From a bacterium 0.1xD8-71 (GTDB lineage: Bacteria; Bacillota; Clostridia; Lachnospirales; Lachnospiraceae), in the NCBI GenBank assembly GCA_003612405.1, contig RAYR01000016.1, forward strand, positions 90,408 through 154,407: DNA of 64,000 bases, read 5' to 3'. Under the pieces are notes generated by a model, which was not told where the DNA came from, made no database searches, and was given only the letters and a program-made list of their open reading frames with translations. Of this stretch, positions 54,402 to 62,789 are shown piece after piece (the stretch's first letter is position 1; each line of letters begins with the position of its first letter). The position numbers and the translations under genes were made by a program.

Positions 54402-56393
54402 TTACATAATGTCCATTCTTATTTCGTCAATGATGCTTTTATCTTTTAACTTATTAATTTCAATTCGAGTAATGAACAATACTATAATAATCAAAGCAAA
54501 TGCTTCAACGCCCAATGTCCCCCATGGAATATGATACAATACCGGAAAAGCTTTCCGAATGGATAAGTTGATGGCAAATGGAATTGCAATTCCCAGTATA
54601 ACTCCGGGTACAAGTGCTTTTATAACACACACAATACTTTCACTGTAAATCATTCTGCAAAGTGATTTATTCGTCATTCCTACACTCTTTAAAACGGCAA
54701 ACTCACGGCTTCTGATTCTGATATTTGTTGTCAGTGTACTGATTACGCTTGTAAATCCCATAATAATGATCAGGCTAACAAAACCATACATTACAATTTC
54801 AGCCAATACAATTGCTACATTCAACATTTTAACCATTGTATCGGCGCGACTTATTCTTACGGTATATCCCTGCTCAACATAGGAATCTTCTGTGAGAATT
54901 GGATAATATCTTTCCATTACTTTTCTGGCATATGCCGTATAAGCCTGTTCATCATCCGGCGTGCTATACCAGTCGAAATATCTTGCATCTATATCTGGAA
55001 CAACAATTCTTACCGGATTCGGATTCAGTTCATGAAATCCCTGTTCTTTTAAATCTTCCTGATATAAAAATCCGCCGATTTTAAGTTCTGTCTGCTTATC
55101 TGCTGCATTTACTAATGTAATTTTCGTTGTATTCTCATTGAAAGGACTTATTGTTTTTATTTTTCCGTTGTCATTATACTGATAGCAGTTTATTAACAGA
55201 TTGCTGCCATAATCCACTCCTGCCCTGTCACATAATTTCTTATAAAGATTATTGTCAATAGCGACAAGAGAAACTTCTGTTTCGCCATTCTTATCAAAAA
55301 CATCAGGAACTCCTGACATATCCGCTGAAAGAAAATCCGTATTCAGTATTGCATTATAGGTACAGGCATCGCTTCCGATTCCGTAAACTTCAGTATTCGC
55401 ATACTCTGACAAACTCCCTGTTATATCATTGTAAGTTTCAGATGAAATCGGCACTACAATTTTTTCTTCTTTTTTTCCTGTATTTTCATTCATTGCGATA
55501 TCACGGATAGAACAGTAATCCACAACCACTTCTTCTGAATCTGATTCCATCCAATTTCTGAGTTCATTTGCCTGATTTGAAAGCCCACCTGTTATCAGGA
55601 GTAATAAAATTCCCAGTGACAAAGCCCGTATCGTTGCTTTATAACCAGATTTGTTTCTTTTTATATTCTTATATGCAATTGCTCCTTCATATCCAAATAC
55701 CGCTTCTACAAACCTATCGTTTTCATCGGATTTTTTTAAGTCTGTATTTGCTGCAACACCCTTTATACATTGCAGTGCAGTAAATTTTCCAACTTTTTGG
55801 GCAGGTTTATAAGCAGAGCATAATACAATAAGAAAAGCAAAAAATGCTGCAAGTACATATGTCCATACGGAAACATAAAATGAAAGAGAAAACGAAAACG
55901 GTCTCATGATAATGCTCTTAGAAAGTTCATTTATATCCGAGACAAAATATCCTGTTATTTTTACACCGAAATATCCAACGACTGTCCCCAAAATTAGACC
56001 AAATGGAATACCTGTCAGACAGAGCCACAAACCTTCATAAATGACTGTCTCTTTTACCTGTTTTCCAGTCCCACCTACACATTTTAAAATTCCAAGTTCC
56101 TGTATTCTCTTATTCGCACTTGCAGTAAAAATATTTGAAATAACTGTCATCGACATAAAAGCAATCAGCAATCCTAAAATGAAAGCCGGAATTGCAACTA
56201 TCATGAAATATGCTCCACCATAATTTCCATATTTCGGTCCTAAAAAATCAGTAAGCATTTTGTTGCCGCTTGTTGCAAAGCACATGACCGCTGTAACAAG
56301 CGATGTTGATAAAGAAATTGCCAGAACACTTCCCCTTGTTCTTTTTCGATTTAATTTAATCTGGCTGAGGGCGAGCTGTGATGTTATTTTCAT
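54402..56393 (-). CDS. FtsX-type ABC transporter permease with large outer domain
   Basis: 663 residues. Five membrane segments in the first 270 residues (about 21-44, 59-89, 112-140, 172-195, 248-270), an outer domain of about 250 residues (271-525), then three more (about 527-555, 595-615, 632-650). FtsX domains are at both ends, with RIQELGILKCVGGTGKQV and REFAVLKSVGMTNKSL as the coupling helices. The length is near that of BceB-type peptide-resistance permeases, but the segment count differs. Its start shares one base with the ATPase stop codon region (both at 56393). With the kinase and regulator upstream it forms a peptide-sensing/resistance-type module. Confidence 0.85.
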   Translation of the reverse strand: MKITSQLALSQIKLNRKRTRGSVLAISLSTSLVTAVMCFATSGNKMLTDFLGPKYGNYGGAYFMIVAIPAFILGLLIAFMSMTVISNIFTASANKRIQELGILKCVGGTGKQVKETVIYEGLWLCLTGIPFGLILGTVVGYFGVKITGYFVSDINELSKSIIMRPFSFSLSFYVSVWTYVLAAFFAFLIVLCSAYKPAQKVGKFTALQCIKGVAANTDLKKSDENDRFVEAVFGYEGAIAYKNIKRNKSGYKATIRALSLGILLLLITGGLSNQANELRNWMESDSEEVVVDYCSIRDIAMNENTGKKEEKIVVPISSETYNDITGSLSEYANTEVYGIGSDACTYNAILNTDFLSADMSGVPDVFDKNGETEVSLVAIDNNLYKKLCDRAGVDYGSNLLINCYQYNDNGKIKTISPFNENTTKITLVNAADKQTELKIGGFLYQEDLKEQGFHELNPNPVRIVVPDIDARYFDWYSTPDDEQAYTAYARKVMERYYPILTEDSYVEQGYTVRISRADTMVKMLNVAIVLAEIVMYGFVSLIIIMGFTSVISTLTTNIRIRSREFAVLKSVGMTNKSLCRMIYSESIVCVIKALVPGVILGIAIPFAINLSIRKAFPVLYHIPWGTLGVEAFALIIIVLFITRIEINKLKDKSIIDEIRMDIM

Positions 56394-57073
56394 TACTTCA
56401 TCACCTCGTCTTTCATAATTTTTCCATCGCCGATTGTGATGATACGATTCGCCTGCAATGCAATCTTTTCGTCATGTGTGACCAGAAGAATCGTCTGCTT
56501 GTATTTCTGGTTGGCAAACTTTAAAATATCAAGAATCTCCTGACTTGTCTTACTGTCAAGGTTTCCCGTCGGTTCATCTGCAAGAATAAAAGCCGGCTCA
56601 TTAATAAGAGCTCTTCCTATTGATACTCTCTGCTGCTGACCGCCTGACATCTGTCCCGGCAGATGTTTTCCCCGCTTTTCCAGCCCGAGCATGTTTACAA
56701 TCTCCAGAAGACGTTCTTTATTCTCTTTTCTTCCATCAAGTTTCCATGGCAATACAATATTTTCCTCTGCTGTAAGGGTAGGTATCAGATTATAAAACTG
56801 ATATACAATTCCCAGATTTCTTCTACGGAAGATTGCAAGCTCATCCTCACTCATTGATTGTATCTCGTTTCCGTCAATGATAACTGAACCGCTTGTTGGA
56901 TAATCAATTCCTCCGATCATATTCATAAGCGTCGATTTTCCGGATCCGGAAGCCCCGATGATTGCGACAAATTCTCCTCGTTCAACAGAAAACGAAACAT
57001 GATCAAGTGCGATTACTTCCGATTCTCCCTGACCATATCTCTTTGTTAAATCTTTTACTTCTAAAACAGCCAT
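56393..57073 (-). CDS. ABC transporter ATPase (MacB/LolD/BceA-like)
   Basis: 226 residues from the ATG at 57073, chosen because AAGGAGG lies eight bases upstream. Walker A GASGSGKST (40-48), Q-loop in YQFYNLIPTLTAEEN, signature MSGGQQQRVSIGRAL, Walker B FILADEPTGNLD. It powers the FtsX permease encoded directly downstream. A 16-bp dyad (57148-57163) about 75 bases upstream is a probable regulator site, so the ABC pair may have its own promoter besides read-through from the kinase. Confidence 0.92.
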   Translation of the reverse strand: MAVLEVKDLTKRYGQGESEVIALDHVSFSVERGEFVAIIGASGSGKSTLMNMIGGIDYPTSGSVIIDGNEIQSMSEDELAIFRRRNLGIVYQFYNLIPTLTAEENIVLPWKLDGRKENKERLLEIVNMLGLEKRGKHLPGQMSGGQQQRVSIGRALINEPAFILADEPTGNLDSKTSQEILDILKFANQKYKQTILLVTHDEKIALQANRIITIGDGKIMKDEVMK

Positions 57074-57147
57074 TGTGTGTTCCTCCTTTTTCACTTTCAA
57101 TCCTAACAATGCTAAATGACTGTTCCGTGACTAAAGAGAATTTTATT

Positions 57148-57163
57148 GTGACAATTTTGTCAC
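57148..57163. promoter_or_regulatory. 16-bp dyad, candidate response-regulator operator
   Basis: GTGACA-N4-TGTCAC, perfect arms, over the stop codon of the kinase and upstream of the ABC ATPase. The TGACA-N4-TGTCA form is close to sites bound by BceR-type regulators. A partial repeat (GTGAC, 57127-57131 on the plus strand) lies 16 bases away. Confidence 0.5.
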
Positions 57164-57984
57164 TTAAAAAATTTAAGAATGAAAATGGTGCCTTCTCCAT
57201 TCCCTCCAAAATCGACATCGATATCTCCACCTTGCCCTTTCATAATGGATAGTGCCAGTGGCATACCGATTCCAAATCCATTTTCACTCGTGGAATTTTC
57301 AAATCGTTTAAAGAGGGCTGCATATTTTGTTCTGTCCATTCCCATACCTCTATCCTTTACCGAAATCCAGCTATACATAGGATTTTCTCCGCTGTCTACC
57401 ACTATAACGCTATCTTTCGGTGAATACTCAATAGCATTTTTGATAATATTCGTAAGTGCTTCAACTGTCCAGCGTTTATCGCAATGTATGACACAATCAT
57501 TTTTCAGTTCCGTTGTCTGATTATTGATATCAAGAAGTATTGCAACCGATGGTTTTACGGCTTCAAGAAGTTCCGATGTATGGATATCTTTCTTTATAAA
57601 ATCAATCGCATGGGCATCAAGCTTTGCCATTTTAAGGAGCGCCTCTACGAGCCACTCCATCTTATTTAATGAAAATTGAATGTTATGAATAAACTCTGCC
57701 TGTTTTTCCGGTTCTGCATCTTCCAGTAAATCTGCCATGATCATCATGGAAGTAATCGGCGTTTTCAGCTGATGGGAAATATCTGCCATATAGTCAGAGA
57801 GAATATCTCTTTCCGATTCAATCGCCTTTATCTGTTCATTCTTCTTATCAACAAGAGAATAGATATCATTTTTCAATATATTAAAAACACCTTCTCTATT
57901 AACACGAATATCAGGCTTTTCGCCCGAAATATAGCCTTTCACGAACTCCGACAGCTGTTCTATATCTTTTTTCCTAATCCACAC
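57160..57984 (-). CDS. Sensor histidine kinase without membrane segments
   Basis: 274 residues. It starts from a GTG at 57984 inside the end of the regulator gene, with AGAGGA about ten bases upstream. No hydrophobic segment is present: the protein begins WIRKKDIEQLSEFVKGYISG, which in relatives directly follows the second membrane helix. HisKA has His71 in ADISHQLKTPITSMM; the ATPase domain has NIIKNAIEYSPKD, DRGMGMDRTK and GFGIGMPLALS. It may sense through contact with the FtsX transporter, as in Bce-type modules, or be an N-terminally shortened kinase. Confidence 0.85.
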   Translation of the reverse strand: MWIRKKDIEQLSEFVKGYISGEKPDIRVNREGVFNILKNDIYSLVDKKNEQIKAIESERDILSDYMADISHQLKTPITSMMIMADLLEDAEPEKQAEFIHNIQFSLNKMEWLVEALLKMAKLDAHAIDFIKKDIHTSELLEAVKPSVAILLDINNQTTELKNDCVIHCDKRWTVEALTNIIKNAIEYSPKDSVIVVDSGENPMYSWISVKDRGMGMDRTKYAALFKRFENSTSENGFGIGMPLALSIMKGQGGDIDVDFGGNGEGTIFILKFFK

Positions 57985-58636
57985 GATAGCCCATTCCTCT
58001 CACAGTCTCAATGTTTACCGCTTCCCCAAGTTTCTCACGCAATCGTTTCACATAAACGGTAAGCGTATTGTCCTCAACAAAGTTGCCGTCAGCATCCCAT
58101 ATTTTATCCAAAATCTGCTGTCTGGACAGCAGAGATCCTTTATTACCTGCAAATATAAGCAAAAGCCTGTATTCCAATGCTGTAAGTTCAATTATTCTGT
58201 CATTCACATAAACTTTTGCCTCGTCTGTATGGATGGTTGCCTGTCCAATGCTGATAATGTTATCATTTTCTACATATTTGTTTTTAGTAGACAGGATACG
58301 GCGGACTCTTGCCAAAAGCTCTCGAATCCGGAAAGGCTTTACGATATAATCCTGTGCGCCCTCATCAAATGCTCGTACAATCGTATTTTCATCGTCCACA
58401 ACCGTCAGGAAAATAACTGAGGTATTGGTATTTTTCATCATTTTACTTACCTCAAATCCGTTTCCATCCGGAAGCTGCATATCTATAATCGCCAAATCAA
58501 ATTGATTAGCTTCAATCAATTTTTGGGCATCCGCAATCATCGTGGCATGTTTTGTTTCATAGCCCTCCGTTTCCAGTGCATAAGTAATTCCTGAAGCAAT
58601 CATAGTGTCATCTTCAATCAATAATATTCTACTCAT
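57974..58636 (-). CDS. OmpR-family response regulator
   Basis: 220 residues: receiver domain with Asp9/Asp10 and phosphorylated Asp52 (IIDMQLPDGNG), Lys in YIVKPF; winged-helix DNA-binding domain ending NIETVRGMGYRVD. Its ATG overlaps the last eight bases of the AbiEii gene and its end overlaps the kinase start by eleven bases, so it is translationally coupled on both sides. It is likely to act at the dyad at 57148-57163. Confidence 0.92.
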   Translation of the reverse strand: MSRILLIEDDTMIASGITYALETEGYETKHATMIADAQKLIEANQFDLAIIDMQLPDGNGFEVSKMMKNTNTSVIFLTVVDDENTIVRAFDEGAQDYIVKPFRIRELLARVRRILSTKNKYVENDNIISIGQATIHTDEAKVYVNDRIIELTALEYRLLLIFAGNKGSLLSRQQILDKIWDADGNFVEDNTLTVYVKRLREKLGEAVNIETVRGMGYRVD

Positions 58637-59498
58637 GCGTTACATTCCTTTCGTCATAAGCTGTTTGATATAGAAATCGAATAGATTTCATAACGATATG
58701 CCATGGAATGTCAGCAGCGTAAAAATAATTTTTTTGATATGTTTTCCACAGTTTCTCCATAATCGAACTTGATTCAACTTCATCAAACACTTCTCTTATG
58801 TCTCCAGATTTTATCTGTTCCAATGTACCTCTTTTTCTGGCTGTAGCCACAAGTGCATGCCATAATACTTCTTTTTTGAATTGTTCTCCATACAACTTTT
58901 GTAGAATATAAATATCATAAAAATCTCTCATTCGTGTATTCGTGACATTTCGACTAATAACAGTTTCCAGTTTTTCAGCCAATACCGTTTCCAGATTATA
59001 TGCCCATATCTCGATTGTGCGATCTTCAAACATAAGATTAAAGCTATACTTAATTTCTCTTGGTGTAATTACATCCCCTGTAGAAATATCAATCTTTAAT
59101 GGTGTGATCACACCGTCGAATTTAGTTTCCATACTTACACGGACGCCCGGATAATCTGCCTCTTCGATGATTTCCGATATCCGTTTAATACGAAACGAAA
59201 CACCATCGTCTATGGGTATTGATATAATTCTTGATATAACCATCTCTACATCCGTTACACTAACATTAAAGCCTTTTATAGTAGCATCCAGATCCATGGT
59301 AGCTCTGGCATCCAGGCCAACCATTGCTGACACCAACATTCCACCCTTTAATATAAACTGGTCTTTATACTCTGATAAAGAAATTCGTTCTAAAAAACGT
59401 TCCGTCATATAATTCCGCATCAAAATCTGTGCATCAGCGGTTTTTTTCTTTGAAAGATTACGAATCAAATCCTTTAATTGCCTTGCCGTTGTTATCAT
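58629..59498 (-). CDS. abiEii: AbiEii/AbiGii-type nucleotidyltransferase toxin
   Basis: 289 residues of the DUF1814/AbiEii family. Nucleotidyltransferase motifs: ILKGGMLVSAM (Gly52-Gly53) with TMDLDAT (Asp69, Asp71), then the Asp-bearing strand LKIDISTGD and the Lys motif ETVLAEKLETVI, and TRMRDFYDIYIL. AbiEii is the toxin of a type IV toxin-antitoxin pair that gives abortive infection of phages; some relatives block tRNA function by nucleotide addition. It starts directly after the antitoxin stop (TAG then ATG) and its end overlaps the response regulator by eight bases. Confidence 0.92.
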   Translation of the reverse strand: MITTARQLKDLIRNLSKKKTADAQILMRNYMTERFLERISLSEYKDQFILKGGMLVSAMVGLDARATMDLDATIKGFNVSVTDVEMVISRIISIPIDDGVSFRIKRISEIIEEADYPGVRVSMETKFDGVITPLKIDISTGDVITPREIKYSFNLMFEDRTIEIWAYNLETVLAEKLETVISRNVTNTRMRDFYDIYILQKLYGEQFKKEVLWHALVATARKRGTLEQIKSGDIREVFDEVESSSIMEKLWKTYQKNYFYAADIPWHIVMKSIRFLYQTAYDERNVTHE

Positions 59499-60092
59499 CT
59501 AAAGTAGTACCTCCAAATAAGGTCTTAGTATCTTTTCGACATGAAACATGGATGCATATTTCATAAGCATGCGTAGGTTTTTATCCTTACGTCTGGCATA
59601 TTGCTTTAATGCATCTTGAAAAACCTGTATTTCTATATTTTTCCTACTGCGAAGCAGATCACAAATTGTACGTTCCATATCATAAACCGGAACAGAATGT
59701 CCGAATGATGTCTGCATAGTTGTGGTTCCTATTTCATGTAATTCTTTTTTTACCGTATATACTTGAAAGCCATCTTCCTGCAAGCGACTTGGATTATATC
59801 CAGTTCTTACTGTTATAGCATATTTCAAAGGCTCTCTATCTGTCAAAGCATGAAAAAACAATGCAGTTTCGTGAGAAAATACAGCCTGACTACAACGTAA
59901 ATGTAAAATGTACATGGCATCTGTCCAAGTATCCAGCGATACATACACTCCATGAGCAACTTGTTCCAAGCCTCGTTCCTTCACATATGCATAAAACACA
60001 GGTTTACTAATTCCGCTATTTATAACCTGAAAAGTCTGAATTGTTCCCCCATATTCATCCAACAACAAATCTAATTGTTCAAATTGAGTCAT
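59499..60092 (-). CDS. abiEi: AbiEi-type antitoxin and transcriptional regulator
   Basis: 197 residues: N-terminal winged helix-turn-helix (about 1-55; LLLDEYGGTIQTFQVINSGI and FYAYVKERGLEQVAHGVYV), then the AbiEi C-terminal domain (FSHETALFFHALTDREP, YDMERTICDLLRS). AbiEi-type antitoxins counter the toxin and repress their own operon by binding paired inverted repeats at the promoter; such a repeat is present at 60103-60140. AAAGGAG seven bases upstream of the ATG overlaps the right arm of that repeat. Confidence 0.92.
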   Translation of the reverse strand: MTQFEQLDLLLDEYGGTIQTFQVINSGISKPVFYAYVKERGLEQVAHGVYVSLDTWTDAMYILHLRCSQAVFSHETALFFHALTDREPLKYAITVRTGYNPSRLQEDGFQVYTVKKELHEIGTTTMQTSFGHSVPVYDMERTICDLLRSRKNIEIQVFQDALKQYARRKDKNLRMLMKYASMFHVEKILRPYLEVLL

Positions 60093-60102
60093 ATGATTAC
60101 TC

Positions 60103-60140
60103 CTTTCGTGCTAATATAATACCGCACATTAGCACGAAAG
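60103..60140. promoter_or_regulatory. 13-bp inverted repeat enclosing the abiE promoter
   Basis: CTTTCGTGCTAAT (60103-60115) is the perfect inverse of ATTAGCACGAAAG (60128-60140), 12 bases apart. On the minus strand a TTTACT, 17-base spacer, TATTAT promoter lies within it: the -35 meets one arm and the -10 lies in the centre. The other arm runs into the Shine-Dalgarno sequence. Binding of AbiEi here would block transcription. Confidence 0.75.
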
Positions 60141-60235
60141 TAAATACAAATAACGCTTATAATAAGAGGAACTCTTATGTACCTCATATGGTCTCCAGAG
60201 AAAAATAGTATTTACAAGTATTTTGTGATAAAAAC

Positions 60236-61273
60236 CTATTTCTCTAAATAATCTACAACAAACTCATCCACACCCGGAAAACGCTTAACTGCTATTCCTG
60301 CTGTTTTATATACTGACTCGTATTTTTGTAAACATGTATCAAATAAGCTGACGTTGTCCTCTAAACAATCAGGGTTATACTCTTCCATAATATTGTAAGT
60401 TCCTATGGCAGCCTCAGATGAAATCTCTGCAAACATATAATGTAAATTGCACATATTCATGAAAGATGCGAAAACACTATTTTGTTCAGCTGCCTCTTCT
60501 ACCTTGTTTCTCCAGTTTGAATACATTTCTTCATAAGTGCCCAAAAGGCTTGCGGAAGGCTCTTCTTTATCTTTCTCCTGTTGCAAGTGTCCTTCCGCAT
60601 ATAAAAGAAGACTTTTTGATAAAGCTCTTAACTCCAAGACATCTTTGCTTGAAGCTATGCTCTTTAAGTTATCCACAAAAGTTTCTTCAACAGGTACTTC
60701 TGCTAATTCTTCAATCATTCTTTTGGTGCCACGCTTAAAATATCTTCCATGAAAAAGCATAATTGCATCCATAAGGTAACACATTACCCCAAATACATCC
60801 AGGCGGATCTGTCCTAATTCCTCATGTAAAGAAGCATTGGCATAGGATATTTTTGCTTTATCTATCAGTTCATTTACTCTATGGAAACGTTCCTCAGATG
60901 CCAGAAATCGTTTTGTCTGTTCTCTTAATTTGCACAGTTCATCATAAGCTTCCCGATTTTTAATATACACAATTTGGGAATCCATCAATTTAGAAATCTG
61001 GGCATGATGGCATGCGGCATCATATCTAAGCCCGTTCCAGTCCGTACAATATATGTCATAACCTACTTTACTGTCATCCAGGATAAAACCCGTGCCAAGC
61101 TGCCAACCCCTATCGTCCTGAATAAGTATGAGCAAATCTAAATCTGATTTTTCATACGTATCTCCTGTAACAATCGAACCATATATTCCTATTAAAGACA
61201 CCGAATCAGGACATACTTTCTCAGCTTTTTCTATAACTGCATTAATTATTTTCTGATTCACATGATTCATCAT
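60236..61273 (-). CDS. Nucleotidyltransferase-domain protein (aminoglycoside/MNT-like)
   Basis: 345 residues. N-terminal nucleotidyltransferase fold with LIGIYGSIVTGDTYEKSDLD (Gly-Ser 32-33, Asp44 and Asp46) as the metal-binding motif, then a long helical C-terminus (about 100-345) that resembles HEPN-type partner domains or the substrate domain of antibiotic nucleotidyltransferases. The target is unknown. AAGGAGA precedes the ATG pair at 61273/61270. It lies between the AbiE operator and the metallophosphatase, and reads leftward like both. Confidence 0.75.
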   Translation of the reverse strand: MMNHVNQKIINAVIEKAEKVCPDSVSLIGIYGSIVTGDTYEKSDLDLLILIQDDRGWQLGTGFILDDSKVGYDIYCTDWNGLRYDAACHHAQISKLMDSQIVYIKNREAYDELCKLREQTKRFLASEERFHRVNELIDKAKISYANASLHEELGQIRLDVFGVMCYLMDAIMLFHGRYFKRGTKRMIEELAEVPVEETFVDNLKSIASSKDVLELRALSKSLLLYAEGHLQQEKDKEEPSASLLGTYEEMYSNWRNKVEEAAEQNSVFASFMNMCNLHYMFAEISSEAAIGTYNIMEEYNPDCLEDNVSLFDTCLQKYESVYKTAGIAVKRFPGVDEFVVDYLEK

Positions 61274-61306
61274 TACATCTCCTTTTTCTGTGTATGTTCC
61301 TCCGAA

Positions 61307-61963
61307 CTACACATATATTTCTTCTTTTGTTTCCAGACACAAACATCCCAGACGGCCACTCTTATCACCGGAGCCACAATCGCAAATATAAACGTTTCCT
61401 ATCCCGTTCTTCCAGATGGTTCCCCCGCCTTTGTTGTGATGCCCGCATACAGAGATGTAGCCGGCAATTCCTTTCTTTAAGAATTCCTGTTCATCTCCCT
61501 CACCCCACATATAATAATCGTCCCTATATACCTTATGGGGATGGGCCGTCATTGCATGTGCCAGCAAATATCTGACACCATCAATTTCTATACAATCCTG
61601 CACGGGCCATTCTAAAATCATCTTAGCCAGATGCATCATATCAACCGACGTCAAACGCTCTGTCAGTAATGCAAAGGTATTATACTCATATGCTGCCAAC
61701 TTTTTTCGTTTTCTTTCCGGTGTTTTATAATAGCTCAAAATATACCTGGCAAGCCAGTCGTCATGATTTCCTCTTATCATCCTGCATTTATTTCCTGTTT
61801 TTAAAATATTAAAGTACACTCCCACGGGATCCGGATTATAATCCGTCCTGTCAAAGAGGTCTCCCAGAATATACAGGCAGTCATTTCCTGACAAGGCCAG
61901 ACGTTCCAGCAGTTTTTCAAACTTTACGTTATCATTATGAATATCGCTCGTTACATAGTGCAT
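61307..61963 (-). CDS. Metallophosphatase (PPP-like serine/threonine phosphatase family)
   Basis: 218 residues from the ATG at 61963, chosen because AGAGGA is six bases upstream. Metal-site motifs in order: SDIHND (Asp7, His9), YILGDLFDRTDY (Asp35), RGNHDDWLARY (Asn66, His67), then YLLAHAMTAHP and SVCGHHNKGGG. It resembles small bacterial protein or dinucleotide phosphatases. The start of this gene is duplicated at 54235-54338, and a second, broken relative lies directly upstream. Confidence 0.85.
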   Translation of the reverse strand: MHYVTSDIHNDNVKFEKLLERLALSGNDCLYILGDLFDRTDYNPDPVGVYFNILKTGNKCRMIRGNHDDWLARYILSYYKTPERKRKKLAAYEYNTFALLTERLTSVDMMHLAKMILEWPVQDCIEIDGVRYLLAHAMTAHPHKVYRDDYYMWGEGDEQEFLKKGIAGYISVCGHHNKGGGTIWKNGIGNVYICDCGSGDKSGRLGCLCLETKEEIYV

Positions 61964-61979
61964 CCCTATTCCTCTATTA

Positions 61980-62286
61980 TTATTTATTGAAAGCATTTCC
62001 TTTCACATATATCACTTCTTCTGTTTCAATACAGAACGCCGCCAGCCTTCCGCCATTCACGCAGCCACAGTCAATCGCAATATGTCCATTCTTCCTGTAC
62101 ACCTCTGGTTTCCGCCATCCTGTAACCAAAGATGATAGGCCAGAAAATAATCATCATTTTGTGCAAACATCCCGACGACAGGTTTTTTCATAAATGTATA
62201 CATAAGATAATCATGAATTGAATTTTATCCAATAATCTTATATATTCATTATAGCATCCATGAATATCAGAAACAATGTACCTCAT
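61980..62286 (-). pseudogene. Broken second metallophosphatase
   Basis: From ATG 62286: MRYIVSDIHGCYNEYIRLLD, the usual start of this family (Asp7, His9), then a stop at 62188. Downstream in another frame the family's end is recognisable: NGHIAIDCGCVNGGRLAAFC and ETEEVIYV, ending 61980. The middle, with the GDxxDR and GNHD motifs, is missing. It is therefore a gene with a large internal deletion and frameshift. Its ATG overlaps the stop of the 62283 gene. Confidence 0.8.
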
Positions 62287-62777
62287 ACACTTGTCTCCTT
62301 CTCGGCCTGAAGCAGGCTTTCCGGTTCCCTTCTGATCCGTTCCCAGGTACTGAATTCCTCCCCTTCTGTTGCAAACAATGTCCTTTGACCTGTATTTACT
62401 TTCCAGTACACAGTATCCGCCATCCGACAGCTTCCACAGGTTCTTTTCTTTGTTGTTCGGCTTCCTTTCTGCTTTGTATCCCCTCTGGGTGTTTCTGACA
62501 GTACAATCACCATTCTCTTGGTCAGGTATGAATCCGGACACCTCCTGTTTCGAGGAATGGAAATCTCCCCGAAATTATCTTCCAGATCAATTCCATACAC
62601 ATACAACTTATCATATTCCTCCGGAATGTCCTCTCTCATCTCATATTCTTCCGACGACCAGTCTTCTTTCCTCACGATTGAAAAATTCCGGCCCACCTGA
62701 AGATACTCCCGCAGATTGCCAAAACACATTTCCCGATTATCGCGCCTCCTGATATCCCACGGCTCCTCCTGCACCAC
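62283..62777 (-). CDS. Unrecognised protein, probably the remaining part of a broken gene
   Basis: 164 residues from a GTG; charged, soluble, no family recognised. The frame continues without a stop upstream from GLEIVVQEEPWDIRR, directly after the truncated GNAT ending at 62790, so the true start may have been lost in a fusion of two genes. The first 100 residues (EYDKLYVYGIDLEDNF, MVIVLSETP) look protein-like; the last 60 are less so, and an alternative frame overlaps them. Its stop overlaps the ATG of the phosphatase pseudogene by four bases. Confidence 0.4.
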   Translation of the reverse strand: MVQEEPWDIRRRDNREMCFGNLREYLQVGRNFSIVRKEDWSSEEYEMREDIPEEYDKLYVYGIDLEDNFGEISIPRNRRCPDSYLTKRMVIVLSETPRGDTKQKGSRTTKKRTCGSCRMADTVYWKVNTGQRTLFATEGEEFSTWERIRREPESLLQAEKETSV

Positions 62778-62789
62778 AATCTCCAGTCC

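Noticed and set aside
54180..60150. Integrative element with integrase and att sites
   Set aside because: No integrase, transposase, relaxase or tRNA target is present; the bracketing repeat is a piece of a gene, so only recombination or insertion by unknown means can be claimed.
62188..62541. 117-codon frame combining a hydrophilic N-terminus with MRYIVSDIHGCYNE
   Set aside because: The phosphatase part starts at its own ATG (62286); the preceding residues are the other-frame reading of the 62283-62777 gene.
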